Shown here: positions 46,601 to 54,662 of the stretch, one piece after another | How positions within the stretch are numbered: the first letter of the stretch is position 1 | Layout of the letters: each line of letters starts with the position of its first letter | Source of the DNA: Angiostrongylus vasorum | Taxonomy: Eukaryota > Nematoda > Chromadorea > Rhabditida > Metastrongylidae | Direction of reading: 5' to 3' | Assembly (NCBI GenBank): GCA_018806985.1 | Contig: JADANN010000374.1 | Coordinates: 1-64,000 of the forward strand | Length of the DNA: 64,000 nucleotides | Notes under the pieces: model-generated | Database searches by the model: none | Seen by the model: only the letters and a program-made list of their open reading frames with translations | What the model was told of the DNA's origin: nothing | Position numbers and translations under genes: made by a program

Positions 46601-49600
46601 TGGAGAGCCCAGTGGACACACAGCTGAAACCATACCGAAAATGATGGTGCAAAAAAATGCTAGATCGAGATTATGCCCTCAGATATTAGTTCTCTAAGAT
46701 TCATACGAAGAATACGAGTTAACCTAGTAATTTATTTCCAAAAACAATAGTGCTCCACTCACCGATGGAACAGAAGTTGTCACAATGTTCCTTTGTGAGA
46801 AAGTTGTTGAAATTTCCTCCTTGTCCCAAAGTAAACGAAAGAGAAACATTTGTTTTTATGACGATCCCAATACCACCTACACAGAGCTGGTTATAAACAA
46901 CATAATAATGAAGGCTTTCGAACAGACTTCTGAACCTGGTTGATGGACTTTGTCCTTCTCGCTGGGATCCAGATGAATAAAGCTAAGCCATTAATGGGCG
47001 AACCGAATTTCTCCAGATCAAATGTGATACCTCCCCCATTCACTGCAGATAAACTCTGTAAATGACAATCTCTAACTTTTATCTACTGCCCATTATTATT
47101 TTTTCATGACAGAACATTATGAGAAGTACAACCACAATGACGTCCTGTCTTTGTCTCACCCACTCTTTTTGCTTTAACGGTGTCATCAGCAATCACCCGT
47201 CAACAGGGAAAGGGTCTTAGTGGTGCCCTGCGCAACGTGCGAGCCCCCCGAAAAAGGTTAATCACGGTTCTATATGGTATAAGGTCCAAGTTTTGCAAAT
47301 ATCTCAGCATCATTTTGGTTGCATTTCTGTAAATCATTCTAGCATCCAATAAGTGATCAATCTCCTGCAAAGAAAAAGTTTTGCCAGCGCCAGCGGAAGC
47401 GGTCTACTTGTCTGAGCCGATGCGAGGTTGGTATAAGTTGTGTAGTTGTTGTTGTTGTTGTTGCTGTTGCTGTTGTTTTTGTTGTTGTCATCGTTGTTGT
47501 TGTTGTTGTTGTTGGTCAACGGCTGACGTTTCGGCAATTTCGTTTAGTCTACTTGTTTGTTTTCATGGGTCGGTGGATATGTGAACAAACCACTTGAAAT
47601 TAATCGCCTCATTATGGCCACTTACAGTTTTTCGTTGAAGTGGAAATTATATCCTAGCACAAAAACTAATCGACACTAGGATTAGAAAGACCAACTCCAG
47701 CTAAATTATAAACGCGCGGGCTCACTGAACTGGCAAGGTTCATAAGTACAAAGTATCGGTACTGACCGCGGCTTGGGCAGCATTGATATTCAACGCCAAC
47801 ACGAATGCACTTGAACCTTTCCGAGTCACAATTTGCTGCTCCAGGAAGACACTTGGTATCATCACTTCCTTGAAACAGCATTGAAGAACTGCCCGAAGTC
47901 TGTGGCATTCCGCGCGGACACGCTGCAATAAATTGGTAAAAAGTACCTTGGCAAAGTGCATTAGTGTTTGCTATAAAAAAGAAATGACCATAGATTTACT
48001 CAGAACCCACTGTTAACACAATATGACTTGCAGTGTTCCTCATTCAAGAAATTATTGGCGTTTCCGCCAACACCCGAAAACTGGAAAGACCAACAAGAAT
48101 GCGATATTGGATCATAATGCCAACGAGTTGTCGTAGAGTTCAGTTTTGCGAAATCGCCAGTGTCCAGTGGTTGAATACAGGCCATCGCTGAAAATTTAAT
48201 GGATCTATGGAACTCCGCCTAGTTCAAGACGGCCAGGCAAAACAATGGACTTACTTTGAAAATGTTAGCTTTTTTTATTTACTGTCTAATACTACTTTTC
48301 ACGGCAGGGTATTATATGTGATACAACCACAATGATGTTGAGATATTTGCGAAACTCCGAACCGCAGTTGTAGGCTGTGAGGAACGAACGCGCTATTGTC
48401 CTCTCCGGGGATTCGTTTCGCCTGTCTCTCAGCTAGTTCTATCGATCAGTGTGCCATCAGCAATCACCCGCCAACGGGTTTGATGTAGGGAACGCAAATC
48501 GGCAATGAACCCAATTAAGCTGAGGCTGTAGTCGAAACCACAATGTTAACCTTTTATTTACTGCCTATTATAATTTTTCATGACAGGATATTACGTCGTC
48601 GTCGAGTATTTTTGAGAATGAAAAGGATCTTATGCTAGATGTGTGCGATACCAAACAAGTAGAGTTTTGTATGTGAAAAGGGACCAATATGTGTGCTTTT
48701 CTACAGCTCGAAAATGAGATTGAGGCAGTTTATATGGAACCGAAGAACGTCTAAACAAGCAGTGATACCTTCAGCAAAGCTGGAAAGGTGACATCCATGC
48801 CAAGATTGGCCCGAAGAGAACGTTTTTAATATTGCGATGGCAATAATGACTCATAACGAGGTAAACGGACTGGAATGGGATGAAGTAATTGAGAGTTTGT
48901 CGAAGTTTATCACAAGGACCACGACTACCATAGGAACTAACAGTTTTAAAATACCACCTTTCCACGCAGAAAACTCTCAGTGGGAATGCAGCAATGAAAG
49001 AAGGTTCAGTCTTTCGGCTTCGCTACTGTGTTGTCTGTCTGTTTTGGGTGTCTCTCATGAACCATGCTGCAAATTCGCATCTGGAATCCCATCTTTGTGC
49101 GATGAAATTACCGCTGACGTGAAAATGGGGTTTCGAAAAGGAATTGCCATCTTGCTGGAATTATTTATAGGAACTCCCCTAGAACGTCGCTTGAAAAATA
49201 GAATAGGAAAACATGTGAGCGAAAATCGATGGACCACAGTTATAACCAGTTTTTTTTACATGAGCCTTCATTCAATCATCTACTATGCTCATCTCAGCAC
49301 TTTCTGCATTTGATTCATGATGCTGCTTGAGAATCTTCCTTTCGCCATGAATGTCGTTGAGTTCTGGTCGAGTCGATTCTCTCCGGAATCTTGAGATAAC
49401 TAAGCGAGGTCGTTCCTACTTGGACTGCAAACAGTGGACTTTTCCCAGACTAGTCTAGCACCAATTTCCGGACCCCAAGAGTCGAAGGATCAGGTGGGCC
49501 AGTGGCAAGGTCAAGCCAAAAGCGTACTCGCGACGATCGGCATCACTACCACTGCCAGTAGTCAGATTACGACCTCTGCAGCTCTCCATCCTTTGTGAAG

Positions 49601-52600
49601 TTCTTCCTATGCATTATTTTATGTCCACTGAACACTGCAAACAAATGTAAGATGCGCTACTAACAACAGAAGTATATCCACTTTGACTTCATCTTCGTTC
49701 GTTTCTCATGGATGGATTTTCTCCTTGACTATCCGCAGATCCTTCTTCGTGTGTCGTGGGGGTCCTTGAGTATTACTGCTGCCCCAATCTCCTTTGAAAA
49801 GATGACGATGTCACCGGGAGGACGAAATTCTATGGCGACTTAGCACTATTGTGCACATCCTTTTCATTACAGATAATATATCGCATGTAGCGCAGTGGTT
49901 AGAGGCACCCTGCAATAGATATAGAATCGATTCCACGCCCCAGGTTCACCAAGCCCTCATCCGTCCGGTGTTGGCAAATTGGTACAAGACTTGTGGCAGG
50001 ATAGCACCACTGACTCGATACATTGGTAGGCCACCGCAAAAGCAACTTATTGTATAGGCAAGGTATGCATTCAATTACCTCTAACGATACCAGCCGAAGT
50101 CGAGTTTATGACACATCCGCACAGATTGATCAACGCCGAGTGTTCTATCTCTTATCTTTTTTTATTTTCATTTCAATTGAACGACTTCATCAACCAGTAC
50201 AATACAATGGTACAGAACTTGGACGACACGACGTCACCATGTATACCACACTTTTCTTATGGCGACGGCTGGGTATTGATGAAGGGAACCGCATTTTCGT
50301 ATTTTTGATTGCGACGACAAGCAGCTCTTGGAACCTTGCTAATTAAGTCGTAATTATTGAGATCCTTTCAGCTACCTCTCTTGGCGAAACAAACGTGAGG
50401 AAATTCCCTCCCTTTTCAGAAATTGCTCCGTTTTGAAGATTTTTCGTTATACGAACTCTGGTAAGTGCATCACTTCTGTAATAGCTCGAAGTCCACTGTT
50501 ACGTCCTCCGGTTGTGAATCTGGGCTATCTTAATGCTATTCACGAATTTCGATCTCCAAGCGAAGAAGATGGAATGGTTTTTCTCGATCAGGAATTTGGG
50601 GCTTTCAGACAGTGTTTCTAAAATGGACAAGACTATGGAACAACCTTTTCTATACTTCACTCTCATTTCGACATCCTGCTTCAATTTTCACGATCCATCA
50701 TCGGCCTTTCATACTATTGTGTTGAAGCTATAACGAATTTGTAGAAGGATCCTTCATTGAAGATCATTTTTGTCTAATGTGAGATTATAGGAATATGAGA
50801 TGACAGCAGCAATCGCATAAACTTTGGAGCACTAATTAGATCTACAGTGCAATACCATGTGTATTGTTTCGAAAGAATCGTAAATTTGTGCACTATAAAT
50901 TGTCTAAACCTCTGGATGGACAGCATAATCCATCGATACAATCGTGCATCTCTGGAAAGTCATCACATCCTATAAATCTCCATGTCTGCACCTGAAATTC
51001 ACCAATATTCAAGAATTTGTGAGAGTACAGACGACAGCAAATGAGTGATTTTCCTTCGAGTGTAGCAAAAAACACTTTGATGGAGTGTTCGTATTCCTGT
51101 TGTAGAGAAGAGGATTACGGCCGTTTGTGGGACATTCCCTAAATCATCAGGATCATCAACAGTTCAGTAAACATGTTATCCAGATTGATAATGTTAAAAT
51201 ATGGCAGCCTGCAGGAATTATTTTCATGTAACATAATCACTGAGATGAAAAGGAAACTGGGAATTAGGCATAACTGAAGGTTGTCGAGCACCGCCATCTT
51301 TCACATAGAAAAGCATGATTCTAGTTTAACATAGGGAAGATGAAAAATAGCGTTAAACGTGTTTTAACCTCATTCTTTATTCCGAAGCTTCATATGTAAT
51401 TGTTTCAACCACACTAATCTGAGATCACTAGATCAAGCTCAGCAACAACCAAGGAACAGAACCGAACAGGACGAAAAGCACGACATGAGATGTTTGCTGG
51501 AGCGTCGTTAAGACGTTGAGAGAGTCTTAGAAGTAGCCTGACTCTGTTTTATCTCATCGATACCTCAATGAATATCGCTTATACACCACCAAGTGAGTTA
51601 AAAAATGTGTCTACTGCCTAAGTGCCACGCAGAGGAAAATTCGCAAATGTTATCATCAATCCCTCCCCAACGGTTTACCGGCTCATCGTGGCTGGGAGGT
51701 GTTTCTGGGTGTCGGAGTGCGATGTACAGAGAATGATTCATCCCCTGGTAGGGTCTCCCAAGCTGAGAAGGAGTCCGGCGTTTCCATGAGGATGCCTAGC
51801 TAAGAGTAAACCTATACCAGGATCCACCACCGTCCCGGTATCAAAGTCGCATGGTGGTAAATCTCCCTCTGATCCACAAGGGGCTGCAACTGCCTCTCGT
51901 GGTGAAGACCTGGGACAGACTTTGGCCAGGCTGACCTGAGGGAACCATAATGGCTTAACCAACAAATCTCCGAAAAATGGAGATTATGCTGGGGCCCAGT
52001 GAGGGCGAGGGCCATTCAGGTATGAAGTAAGTATCATCAATCACACCGCCGAGAAGAAAGTTTGGTGCTAATCACTCCTACTGCTTAGTTCCAAGTAACA
52101 AAAATCCGGACCTCTACTGATATCGGAAAATAATGTGCTTTATTTCAGAAACCAAAGAGCGACTAAACATCAAGCATTGGATAAAAACCACTAGTCCCTG
52201 AAATCTTGGACTCATATGGGAAAACAGATACGATCGTCACATGAAGAATGCATGAAGCATTCCAGTGCATGTCTTCCTTAAGCAAGACAAATTCGTAAAC
52301 CAAGACTTGAACTGTAAACGTTTAAAGCTACCCGACTTATTCGAAGATCACGGTAATAGCGCCCTGGCAAAAACATTGTTATTGACCGTTTCGCAAATGG
52401 TTTTAAAACAGAGATTAGGAAAAATGCAGTGAAAACGACCTGCGCGATGGCATACGGTGCCGTCCCCTAGTAGGCGCACTTCGCATAGATGTCGGGCACT
52501 TGCACGTCCTGAACTGGCATGTGCTTTCAGGCCACGCAGCGGCGCATTGGGCGTCATACGTGCAACCGAATTCTTCCGGCCAGATTTCTACGAAAATCAA

Positions 52601-54662
52601 ACTTTTTTCACCATCCCAATTACTTTCCAAAACAAGTTCTATCCAAAAAAGATTTGTCCTTTAAAAGCAAAATTTTGAGACTCTTTAGCGCTGAGACTGG
52701 AGATTTTGAGACAAATTTTTTTTTAAATCACATTTAGTTGGTGTTTAGTTTTTCGATGAATAGTAAGCGTTTAAGTCAAGTAATTAGCTGACAACAATGC
52801 TCCTTACGAAAAACGATATTAAAATATAAAGCAGCCAGCAAGTTTAACTATTTCAACCTGGCATGGACGGATTTGAAATCATATTTAGGCGCTGATCGGC
52901 CGACGTGAATTGACATCAACTCGTTTTGTTTACGGTGATTTATTTCGCAGTGCAGAAGTTTCTTCCCATAGTTTTGGACTGTACTATAAGTTAAAATTGA
53001 ATAGTAATCCGACGCAGACCACTGAAGTGGGGATCAAACCTGAAAACCCATTTCATACATTTGATAATTTACAAAAAACCGTCTTCTCGAAGGATTCTTT
53101 GCCGCGAGATGGTGTTGCTGGTGAAAAGGATATCCACTACTAAAACCGTTGCCACTGAGGAGGAAGCAGAGGTGTTCCTGCTGTATCTAAAAAACTTAGA
53201 TTCGACCCTTAGGGACAGCTTTCCACTAAGATAAACCGCTGAAGAGAACTGTATAGATGTAAGTGTAGTAAAGTTCTACATCCACGTCACTATAACGACC
53301 ATCTATAAAAGGGCTAGATGTTAGTCCATATATTTCCACATAGTGTGTCTTATTTCCAACTCTTATTATTGTACCACAACAATCCATTAATGCTGCAAAT
53401 ACCGAAGAGATTTATTATGCAATTTAAAATTCTAGCAACTAGCACATTTTACACACCGCTCGTAATCTTTGCAACCTGAGACCTCAACGATTAACACTTT
53501 TACTAGTGTTTATAATGTTGATCTTACACGAGGTTGATAGAGATGTTTATTGGCCTAACGTTTCAACGTTTCCGTTTTCATCGCAGTCCATAACTGTGGA
53601 CCATCGACTCGAATCATCGGTTCTGATGAAGACGAAACCGTCGAAACGTTAGCCGAATAAACACCTTTATCAACCTCCTGTAAGCTAACATTATAAACAC
53701 TGTTGATTATTTTACTACCGAGGTTAAACGACGGTCGGTTTCAAAATTACTTCTATTAGTTATTATTGAACCAACTTATACAGAGCCACTTGTTGCACTG
53801 GCTGCATCTAGTGGTGCTCTGCTTGAGTACACTTGAATTCGCGGATTTCTTAAGAAACATGCGGTACCCGTGCAAGCACATAGACCTAATTCTTTTGGAA
53901 TTCATTTGCAGATAACTGAACAACTGGATCTCAGATAGGAAGCCCATTTTTCCTCGTTGGCACCTCGGACATTGGCCCTTATTGGACAGTTAAGCGTTTC
54001 TTTTCTTCACGTCACAATTGTCACGAACACCGAGAAAATCTCAGCACACTTTCGCACATGAGAAATCGGAAGCTTTTGCTCAGTTTTTGTCCAGCTTTTG
54101 GATAAATTAATGAAACTACAAATCGTTCCCATCATAAAGTACGACTACGACTTAGACACAGTGAAAAGTACTATTTGCTCACACCCTCCACCTCCCCCCA
54201 TTGCGTCACATTTCACTCTGGGAGCGAAATTCTCCAGCAAAATACATCTCACATAGTACTTACCTCATGAACTTTAATGGATTTACAAGAATGCAGTTTT
54301 GATCATATAACGAAAGAGGAATTGATCACAGAGAGAAAAGAAAAACATTGACCACTGATCCTGTCGAAAAGAAGAAACCGTATTGAGCTATAAATGGGAG
54401 GCAAACAATGCTGAATTGGAATTCGCAGAGGAAGAGGATGTAGACAATCTTAACCACTGTCTGAATGGATGCTCTTGTTGTCGAAACTGTTTCTTCAAGT
54501 GAGATATGTTAGAACTACAAGTGTTACAAAAATACGTACTCCTCCAACAGAATCCTTCAATGGCAACGTGTGTAGTCCAACAAGTGCATCTCCCCACTGA
54601 ACAATACGAGCCAGATACACATTCACTGTTGACTGAACACGAATCGCCAACCAGAGATGATC
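34529..54662 (-). CDS. Multi-module Kunitz / lustrin-type / EB protein gene (5' end not found)
   Basis: I assemble this model from about 16 exons described separately below. In transcript order: EB, EB, lustrin-like, Kunitz, lustrin, Kunitz, lustrin, Kunitz, lustrin, Kunitz (split over two exons), Kunitz, lustrin x4, terminal lustrin-type exon with stop. Almost every exon starts and ends in phase 1, so the phases chain through the model. Kunitz modules are serine-protease-inhibitor folds; lustrin-type (C-P-x-G ... CC) and EB modules are disulfide-rich modules of secreted nematode proteins. The product is therefore probably extracellular. No signal peptide or start codon was identified, and it could be two adjacent genes. 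At least two exons carry one-base frameshifts. Introns are loaded with SINE, MITE and LINE debris. Confidence 0.7.
34665..35334. other. Intron sequence with a partial SINE
   Basis: Plus-strand family fragments GAAGTCGAGTGCATAGCG and TATCAACGCCGAGC at about 35227-35275 mark the 3' part of the same SINE seen at 39765. Nothing else is recognised. Confidence 0.5.
35335..35880. mobile_element. Two copies of the TTCGACGTCTTCG element
   Basis: 35338-35620 begins CACGAGGTTGACATATAAATTTTATTCGGC and continues through CAGAGCCAATTATCCC; 35735-35880 repeats the same arm (AAGTTTTATTCGGCTAACG) with a shorter body. They share body sequence with 59945-60200 (CTTCTTCAATGGAGTACCG). Confidence 0.6.
35881..36589. 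other. Intronic DNA without recognised content
   Basis: AT-rich sequence. A 64-codon minus frame (36214-36408) has four cysteines but no module spacing or splice sites I trust. Confidence 0.4.
36590..36930 (-). mobile_element. Dispersed ~350-bp repeat, inverted copy
   Basis: Reverse complement of the repeat at 45112 and 51657, sharing GGCGTTTCC/GGAAACGCC, CAGAGGGAGATTTGCC, TGGCCAAAGTTTG, and the CCCAACGGTTTAC end (here GTAAACCGTTGGG). Confidence 0.7.
37051..37317 (-). CDS. Lustrin-type module, probably two exons
   Basis: Acceptor GGTTTTCAG opens [23 protein letters not shown] and NSIC in phase 1. Further on, FVCCRRDR and AVHE end at a good phase-1 donor (GAA G|GTAACT) in the same frame. In-frame stops between about 37140 and 37205 mean that part is removed, but I cannot find a convincing donor/acceptor pair. 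The split would fall just before the CC pair. Confidence 0.5.
37373..37519 (-). CDS. Exon: lustrin-type module
   Basis: Acceptor GATTTCTTAG, donor G|GTAAGT, 147 bp, phase 1-1, with a 74-nt intron from the preceding module. Landmarks: [32 protein letters not shown]. Confidence 0.83.
37594..37752 (-). CDS. Exon: lustrin-type module
   Basis: Acceptor CGTGCTTTAG, donor A|GTATGT, 159 bp, phase 1-1. Module landmarks: [35 protein letters not shown]. Confidence 0.83.
37753..38779. other. Intron between lustrin-type exons
   Basis: A degraded GAGGAAGAAGAAGTCACC...TGTCAGC string on minus near 37845-37885 recalls the hammerhead-like family. The long plus frame at 38053 shows no domain. A short minus stretch ending CGAATTCG|GTGAGT near 37790 has a donor but no module. 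Confidence 0.4.
38780..39040. mobile_element. Palindromic MITE-like element
   Basis: Outer arms are TTCGGCTAACGTTTCGACGT and GAAGACAACGAGGTCGG-type sequence. An inner pair, GGTCCACAGGTAGTCG...GATGTGGATGTTCGTT and AACGAACATCTACATCG...CGACTACCACTTGTGGAC, forms an imperfect ~40-bp hairpin around a short centre. Confidence 0.6.
39467..39598 (-). CDS. Exon: lustrin-type module
   Basis: Acceptor ATGTTTAG, donor G|GTACAC, 132 bp, phase 1-1. It codes [14 protein letters not shown], then [14 protein letters not shown], then RMVCC. Confidence 0.75.
39765..40085 (+). mobile_element. tRNA-headed SINE, nearly full length
   Basis: Head GCGCATGTGGCACAATGG (A-box-like TGGCACAATGG) and GGGATCGATCCCCGTGCC (B-box-like). 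The body contains TTGTCTGGGAGGATAGCAGC, GAAGTCGAATGCATGGCGC and GATCAGCGCCGAGAGC, and the tail is CTTATGGAGGTGCTTGG. This is the best-preserved copy in the window. Confidence 0.8.
40086..40924. other. Intron with a possible further repeat at 40300-40700
   Basis: A 67-codon plus frame ending at 40505 covers a segment with CGAAAAGTACTACCGGTC and its near-inverse GACCGGTGGTAG at about 40541. This suggests an inverted-repeat transposon end and not a host gene. Nothing else is recognised. Confidence 0.35.
40925..41068 (-). CDS. Exon: Kunitz module with shortened N-terminus
   Basis: Acceptor AAATATTAG, donor G|GTGACA, 144 bp, phase 1-1. Landmarks are [23 protein letters not shown] and DICMNYC. There is no cysteine in the place of the usual first one, and GCGGN is replaced by GCRTS, so the reactive-loop region is atypical. 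Confidence 0.75.
41544..41656 (-). CDS. Exon: Kunitz module, second part
   Basis: A 56-nt intron (41657-41712) ends at TTAAG. The join gives [11 protein letters not shown], then [13 protein letters not shown] and QHCMEYC, completing a six-cysteine Kunitz domain. Donor is CCA G|GTGAGC, phase 1. This is the only clear intron inside a module. Confidence 0.8.
41713..41776 (-). CDS. Exon: Kunitz module, first part
   Basis: Acceptor ATCGTTTTAG, donor TG|GTGAGT. It codes [19 protein letters not shown] and ends within the Trp codon (phase 2). The P1 position after the second cysteine is Asp, which is unusual for an active inhibitor. Confidence 0.78.
42085..42335. repeat. Near-perfect 251-bp palindrome with ~85-bp arms
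   Basis: The left arm (TGAATGCGTCGTTTTC ... ACACAATACAATACAACA) is the reverse complement of the right arm (TGTTGTATTGTATTGTG ... GAAAACGACGCATTCA) with few or no mismatches. The roughly 75-bp centre holds a hammerhead-like motif. The perfection of the arms implies a recent event or conversion. Confidence 0.85.
42209..42248 (+). ncRNA. Hammerhead-like motif in the palindrome centre
   Basis: CAGGCT-CTGAAGA, an imperfect stem II (AGCG/TGCC around ATAC), GAAAC-GTC and AGCTAC follow hammerhead order. CUGANGA and GAAA are kept and stem I has four pairs (GGCT/AGCT with one wobble). Weaker than the motif at 61991. Confidence 0.5.
42568..42815 (-). mobile_element. SINE copy
   Basis: Same family as 39765, reversed: CTGCTATCCTCCCAGACAA, GACCCCGGAGGGATGGAAGG and GGGGGATCGATTCCAG are its body and B-box landmarks. 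It lies immediately downstream of the lustrin exon ending at 42911. Confidence 0.75.
42911..43054 (-). CDS. Exon: lustrin-type module
   Basis: Acceptor TTCTTTTCAG, donor G|GTACCA, 144 bp, phase 1-1, only 75 nt from the preceding Kunitz exon. The module reads [30 protein letters not shown] and YGCC. Confidence 0.82.
43130..43309 (-). CDS. Exon: complete six-cysteine Kunitz module
   Basis: Acceptor CTACTGCAG, donor G|GTAAGT, 180 bp, phase 1-1. Landmarks are [36 protein letters not shown], and ESCQQFC. All six cysteines are present. The residue after the second cysteine (P1 in BPTI numbering) is Leu, which in the family favours chymotrypsin- or elastase-like targets over trypsin; this is inference. 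Confidence 0.85.
43310..45111. other. Large intron-sized gap without recognised genes
   Basis: Contains unassigned frames at 44113 and 44761 (plus) with no domain. CAGGGGAGCCCCCTGTCAGG at about 43903 is a small inverted repeat. TTAATTACCCAAGTTTGAG near 44790 repeats, inverted, a string at 32060. It may hold an unrecognised transposon. Confidence 0.35.
45112..45500 (+). mobile_element. Dispersed ~380-bp repeat
   Basis: Begins CCCTCCCAACGGTTTACCG and ends near GTGAGGACGGGCC. A second direct copy lies at 51657 and an inverted one at 36590. Frames crossing it (for example 45139-45552) are therefore repeat translations and not genes. Confidence 0.75.
45840..45930 (-). mobile_element. tRNA-like SINE head of a second type
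   Basis: On minus, CTGTAGCGTATTGGTTAGATG fits an A box and GGTCTCGATTCCG fits a B box, 30-odd bases apart. It ends about 30 bp before the 3' end of the SINE copy at 45955. Confidence 0.5.
45955..46245 (-). mobile_element. SINE copy
   Basis: Reversed copy with TGCTATCCTCCCAGACAAG, CCGACACCGGAGAGATG and CGGGGTTCGACTCCACG; its 3' tail is GGATAAAAGGATAAAG as read on plus. Confidence 0.75.
46471..46623 (-). CDS. Exon: lustrin-type module
   Basis: Acceptor GGTTTCAG, donor G|GTAAAA, 153 bp, phase 1-1. The module begins [16 protein letters not shown] and continues [16 protein letters not shown]; the final CC pair of typical modules is missing. Confidence 0.68.
46763..46886 (-). CDS. Exon: Kunitz module with a one-base frameshift
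   Basis: Acceptor AACCAG, donor G|GTGAGT. The first frame gives [20 protein letters not shown]; the next frame gives GQGGNFNNF and [12 protein letters not shown]. The shift falls at the G run at 46825-46827. Removing one G gives a continuous Kunitz module and makes the 124-bp exon 123 bp, phase 1-1 like its neighbours. This is either a homopolymer error or a real lesion. Confidence 0.72.
47065..47340. mobile_element. Copy of the ATGACAGGATATTA inverted-repeat family
   Basis: Left segment TTTTCATGACAGAACATTATG and right segment GTTTTGCAAATATCTCAGCA resemble the arms of the element at 33690; TCATCAGCAATCACCCG is shared with 48445. Confidence 0.5.
47438..47514. repeat. (GTT)n microsatellite
   Basis: Interrupted GTT repeat of about 25 units within an intron. 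The cysteine-rich frame across it is an artefact of the repeat. Confidence 0.9.
47767..47922 (-). CDS. Exon: lustrin-type module
   Basis: Acceptor TTTATTGCAG, donor G|GTCAGT, 156 bp, phase 1-1. The module runs CPRGMPQ, then [18 protein letters not shown], then EYQCCPSR, the usual C-P-x-G to CC layout. Confidence 0.75.
48011..48187 (-). CDS. Exon: Kunitz module lacking the Cys14-Cys38 pair
   Basis: Acceptor AATTTTCAG, donor A|GTGGGT, 177 bp, phase 1-1. Kunitz landmarks are [33 protein letters not shown] and EEHCKSYC. The second and fourth cysteines are replaced (GDF for GxC, GVGGN for GCGGN), so the disulfide that holds the reactive loop is absent. An in-frame TGA sits directly after this donor and directly before a second, stronger GTAAAT donor; only the GTGGGT donor keeps both frame and phase. 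Confidence 0.75.
48265..48610. mobile_element. Fragments of the inverted-repeat element family
   Basis: TTTTCACGGCAGGGTATTATATG, CAATGATGTTGAGATATTTGC and TTTTCATGACAGGATATTACG match arms seen at 33700 and 47085. Confidence 0.5.
48720..49000 (+). pseudogene. Fragment of an RTE-type LINE endonuclease
   Basis: Residual strings [19 protein letters not shown] and NGLEWDE...LSKFI lie in more than one frame. They parallel the endonuclease region that follows the GDFN motif in the LINE family also seen at 56.2-59.2 kb. The 158-codon plus frame from 48837 starts inside this fragment and is not a host gene. Resemblance is by recalled family pattern. Confidence 0.5.
49001..49868. other. Intron sequence with a SINE fragment
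   Basis: CCCAGACTAGTCTAGCACC to GGTGGGCCAGTGGC at 49444-49505 is a reversed piece of the SINE family. The rest is unrecognised. Confidence 0.45.
49875..50165 (+). mobile_element. SINE copy with clear tRNA-like head
   Basis: CATGTAGCGCAGTGGTTAG (A box TAGCGCAGTGG) and AGAATCGATTCCACG (B box) are followed by GACTTGTGGCAGGATAGCACC and GATCAACGCCGAGTG. The head is the most tRNA-like of the family. Confidence 0.78.
50166..50909. other. Unrecognised intron or intergenic sequence
   Basis: Several short frames on both strands (50433, 50499, 50533) without domains, module spacing or supported splice sites. Confidence 0.35.
50910..51138 (-). CDS. Lustrin-like exon(s), structure unresolved
   Basis: After acceptor GATTTAG the frame [14 protein letters not shown] ... 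PSKCF resembles the start of a lustrin module. A second segment after TTTCAG at about 50982 gives [15 protein letters not shown] and GLCCPSR and ends at a phase-1 donor (AGA G|GTTTAG). The two segments lie in different frames. A 44-nt intron (GTCGTC...TTTCAG) joins them in phase 0, which would be unlike the rest of the gene. The start also needs one more G to be phase 1. Confidence 0.45.
51139..51656. other. Unrecognised intron sequence
   Basis: No repeat, RNA or coding signal that I can support. Confidence 0.35.
51657..52025 (+). mobile_element. Dispersed ~370-bp repeat, second direct copy
   Basis: Shares with 45112 the start CCCAACGGTTTACCG, TTCATCCCCTGG, AAATCTCCCTCTGATCC and GACTTTGGCCAGGC; the two differ by scattered substitutions and small indels. 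Confidence 0.75.
52440..52587 (-). CDS. Exon: EB module 2, with a one-base frameshift
   Basis: Acceptor TTTTCGTAG, start in phase 1. The first frame gives [10 protein letters not shown], then [12 protein letters not shown]. The continuation fits only in the next frame, as [12 protein letters not shown], and that frame also restores a phase-1 donor (GCA G|GTCG). The exon is 148 bp where 147 would keep frame and phase. The extra base lies between about 52480 and 52505. It is either a sequence error or a disabling mutation. Confidence 0.6.
52588..53522. other. Intron between EB exons, left part
   Basis: No supported feature. The 77-codon plus frame at 52910 has no recognisable domain. Confidence 0.35.
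53523..53695. mobile_element. Compact MITE with ~60-bp inverted ends
   Basis: Starts CTTACACGAGGTTGATAGAG and ends TATCAACCTCCTGTAAG. Arms CCTAACGTTTCAACG and CGTCGAAACGTTAGCC are inverted. This is the cleanest member of the TTCGACG family and shows the outer ends. Confidence 0.75.
53696..54539. other. Intron between EB exons, right part
   Basis: Unrecognised AT-rich sequence; no module-like exon seen on minus. Confidence 0.35.
54540..54662 (-). CDS. Exon: EB module 1
   Basis: Acceptor GGCTTAG and donor A|GTACGT bound a 123-bp phase 1-1 exon. It codes an EB-type module with the spacing [10 protein letters not shown], then [12 protein letters not shown], then EGFC. Eight-cysteine EB modules are common in nematode secreted proteins, often beside Kunitz modules; seven cysteines are visible here. 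It is the most upstream exon I can place. Confidence 0.7.

Noticed and set aside
47381..47584. Cysteine-rich small protein
   Set aside because: The cysteines come from a (GTT)n microsatellite read in one frame.
48000..48010. GTAAAT at 47999 as the donor of the Kunitz exon
   Set aside because: Using it places an in-frame TGA before the splice; the GTGGGT donor at 48010 keeps both frame and phase.
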